A DNA stretch of 64,000 nt from Chitinophagaceae bacterium (GTDB lineage Bacteria; Bacteroidota; Bacteroidia; Chitinophagales; Chitinophagaceae). Shown here piece after piece: positions 62,646-64,000 of the stretch; the stretch's first letter is position 1; each line of letters opens with the position of its first letter. Position numbers and translations under genes: made by a program. The notes under the pieces were generated by a model. The model searched no databases and was not told where the DNA came from. It was given only the letters and a program-made list of their open reading frames with translations. The DNA lies in NCBI GenBank assembly GCA_017853575.1, contig JAFMJI010000010.1, positions 1 to 64,000 on the forward strand, read 5' to 3'.

Positions 62646-64000
62646 ATGCAAGAAAACCAACAACCACCAGTGAGCTTAGATTTTTCAGTGAACGAAGAGA
62701 AACTGAAAAACATTTTCAAGCAACAGGTTGATTATTTCAACTCAGGGGCCACCCGTCCTCTGAAGTTTCGTATCAATGCACTCAAACAGTTGAAAGCTGC
62801 CGTTCAGCAACATGAAGCTGAAATTGAAAAAGTACTCTTTCAAGATTTGAGAAAATCCAGCTTTGAAGCATTCGGAACTGAAGTAGGCATCATCCTCAAA
62901 GAAATTGATTTTACCATTGGTCATTTGGAAGATTGGGCCAAGCCTCAATCTGTTCCGACACCACTGATGTTTTTTCCTTCATCCAGTAAAATTTACAGAG
63001 ATCCATTGGGTGAAGTACTGATCATTGCTCCCTGGAACTATCCCTTTCAACTTGTATTTGGTCCATTGATTTGTGCCATTGCCGGTGGCAATACCGCGTT
63101 TATCAAACCTTCTGAAGAAGCAGTGCATACTGCTTTGTTGGTTGAAAAAATTATTCATGAAACGTTTGATGCACATTATATATATGTAGTACAGGGCATT
63201 GGTGCGGAAATCATTCCTGCATTGATTACTTCTGTGAGATTTGATCATATCTTTTTTACAGGAAGTACCATGGTTGGACAAAAAATTATGGAGATGGCTT
63301 CCAAAAAATTGATTCCAGTAACACTCGAGCTGGGAGGAAAAAGTCCAACCATCGTTGACGCATCTGCCAACCTTGATTATACAGCTAAAAAAATTGTCTG
63401 GAGCAAGCTGATCAATGCCGGACAAACTTGCATTGCACCAGATTATCTCTTGATACACAGTTCTGTGAAGGACATCTTGGTTGAAAAAATCAGGCAACAG
63501 ATTTCAAGCATGTTTGGAAGCAATATTCAACACAGTGAAGACTATGGTCGTATCATCAACCAAAAACGATTTAAGAAGCTGGTCTCATATTTGGAAGGTG
63601 CAAAAATCATCTCTGGTGGAAACTATGATGAGAAAGATTTATACATAGAGCCAACAATCATCGAACATCCATCTATGGAGGATGCTGTGATGAAAGAAGA
63701 AATATTTGGACCCATTCTTCCTGTGATTTCCTTTAATGATCATGCTGAAGTGATGCAATGGATTGAAAAGAATCCATTTCCACTGGCATTGTATTTATTT
63801 GCGGATGATAAGAAAGTACAGGACATGTACATACAACAGGTTCGATTTGGAGGATGCAGTATCAACAATGGATTGGTACATATTGGAAATCCCCATCTTC
63901 CATTTGGTGGTGTTGGTCCAAGCGGAATTGGACAATATCATGGAAAATTCGGATTCGAAAACTTTACGCGTCCTAAATCTGTGATGATCTCTAAATCCTG
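62646..64000 (+). CDS. aldehyde dehydrogenase (partial, runs off the end)
   Basis: An open frame from the ATG at 62646 to the window end, 451 complete codons, so the last few residues are missing. It is a class 3/YwdH-like NAD(P)-dependent aldehyde dehydrogenase. APWNYPFQL, FFTGSTMVGQ, the general base Glu228 in VTLELGGKSP and the nucleophile Cys262 in NAGQTCIAPDY are intact. EEIFGPILPVISF and LPFGGVGPSGIG follow. It oxidises fatty or aromatic aldehydes to acids. It starts 36 bp after the barrel gene and may be part of that unit. Confidence 0.93.
   Translation, partial: MQENQQPPVSLDFSVNEEKLKNIFKQQVDYFNSGATRPLKFRINALKQLKAAVQQHEAEIEKVLFQDLRKSSFEAFGTEVGIILKEIDFTIGHLEDWAKPQSVPTPLMFFPSSSKIYRDPLGEVLIIAPWNYPFQLVFGPLICAIAGGNTAFIKPSEEAVHTALLVEKIIHETFDAHYIYVVQGIGAEIIPALITSVRFDHIFFTGSTMVGQKIMEMASKKLIPVTLELGGKSPTIVDASANLDYTAKKIVWSKLINAGQTCIAPDYLLIHSSVKDILVEKIRQQISSMFGSNIQHSEDYGRIINQKRFKKLVSYLEGAKIISGGNYDEKDLYIEPTIIEHPSMEDAVMKEEIFGPILPVISFNDHAEVMQWIEKNPFPLALYLFADDKKVQDMYIQQVRFGGCSINNGLVHIGNPHLPFGGVGPSGIGQYHGKFGFENFTRPKSVMISKS

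Noticed and set aside
1-64000. tRNA, rRNA, phage or insertion sequence
   Set aside because: No gap is long enough or shows a cloverleaf, integrase, transposase or terminal inverted repeat that I could support.

Overview
The window looks like a stretch of ordinary chromosome from a Bacteroidota bacterium, most likely Chitinophagaceae-like (the family is an inference; no rRNA or marker comparison was possible). Supporting signs are low-GC coding DNA, exported proteins with short Gln-ended signal peptides, many small lipoproteins, two Asp-box (BNR) exported proteins, fused gamma-alpha KorA, and repeated exact or near-exact TAnnTTTG -7 boxes ahead of genes instead of Shine-Dalgarno sites. I see no rRNA, tRNA, CRISPR array, phage or insertion sequence. 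No gene-free stretch exceeds 300 bp.

Layout. 1-5661: the last 45 codons of a PurF-like gene, then minus-strand exported amidohydrolases (one with lost metal ligands, one double-domain) and a MurG-like glycosyltransferase. 5692-6076: a tiny lipoprotein gene and an 82-aa gene, closed by a strong terminator. 6128-12642: Asp-box protein, YceI, MsrB lipoprotein, adenylate kinase, carbonic anhydrase, FabG. 12765-17565: GH3-type adenylating enzyme, LptB, MetF, TlpA-like thioredoxin. 17618-23413: RlmD-type RNA methylase, active rhomboid, pseudo-rhomboid, membrane EEP-family protein, CysS. 23410-30441: membrane patatin coupled to ObgE, FtsB/DivIC, small protein, endonuclease III, nucleoside permease, Gfo/Idh/MocA oxidoreductase. 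30503-34075: KorA, Bax-inhibitor-like protein, AIM24 protein. 34126-40922: complete TetR-TolC-HlyD-RND efflux operon with a palindromic operator candidate. 41120-50575: DUF502, S1/P1-type zinc enzyme, SerC, DUF1015, acyl-CoA ligase, S9 and M20 peptidases. 50673-58401: second Asp-box protein, HSDL2-like SDR; LptC, OM barrel and CoaX on the minus strand; short MeaB GTPase coupled to a lipid A acyltransferase; ArsR. 58443-64000: TsaB, RidA, an unknown exported protein, a vanadium-haloperoxidase-type lipoprotein, an OM barrel and an aldehyde dehydrogenase that runs off the end.

How it fits together. Envelope building is the main theme: LptB, LptC, the LpxL-type acyltransferase, FtsB, an efflux pump and many exported hydrolases. 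Two genome-scale patterns stand out. First, a family of GTTAAC/GTTGACGG palindromic repeats sits in at least five intergenic gaps and in one case encodes the end of a protein. Second, of eleven convergent gene pairs, seven have overlapping stops or a 1-bp gap, and the other four carry hairpins.

The most unusual proteins are the pseudo-rhomboid next to an active rhomboid, the amidohydrolases with lost metal ligands, the C-terminally short MeaB, and the missed 43-aa lipoprotein. None amounts to a clearly new multi-gene defence or mobile system.
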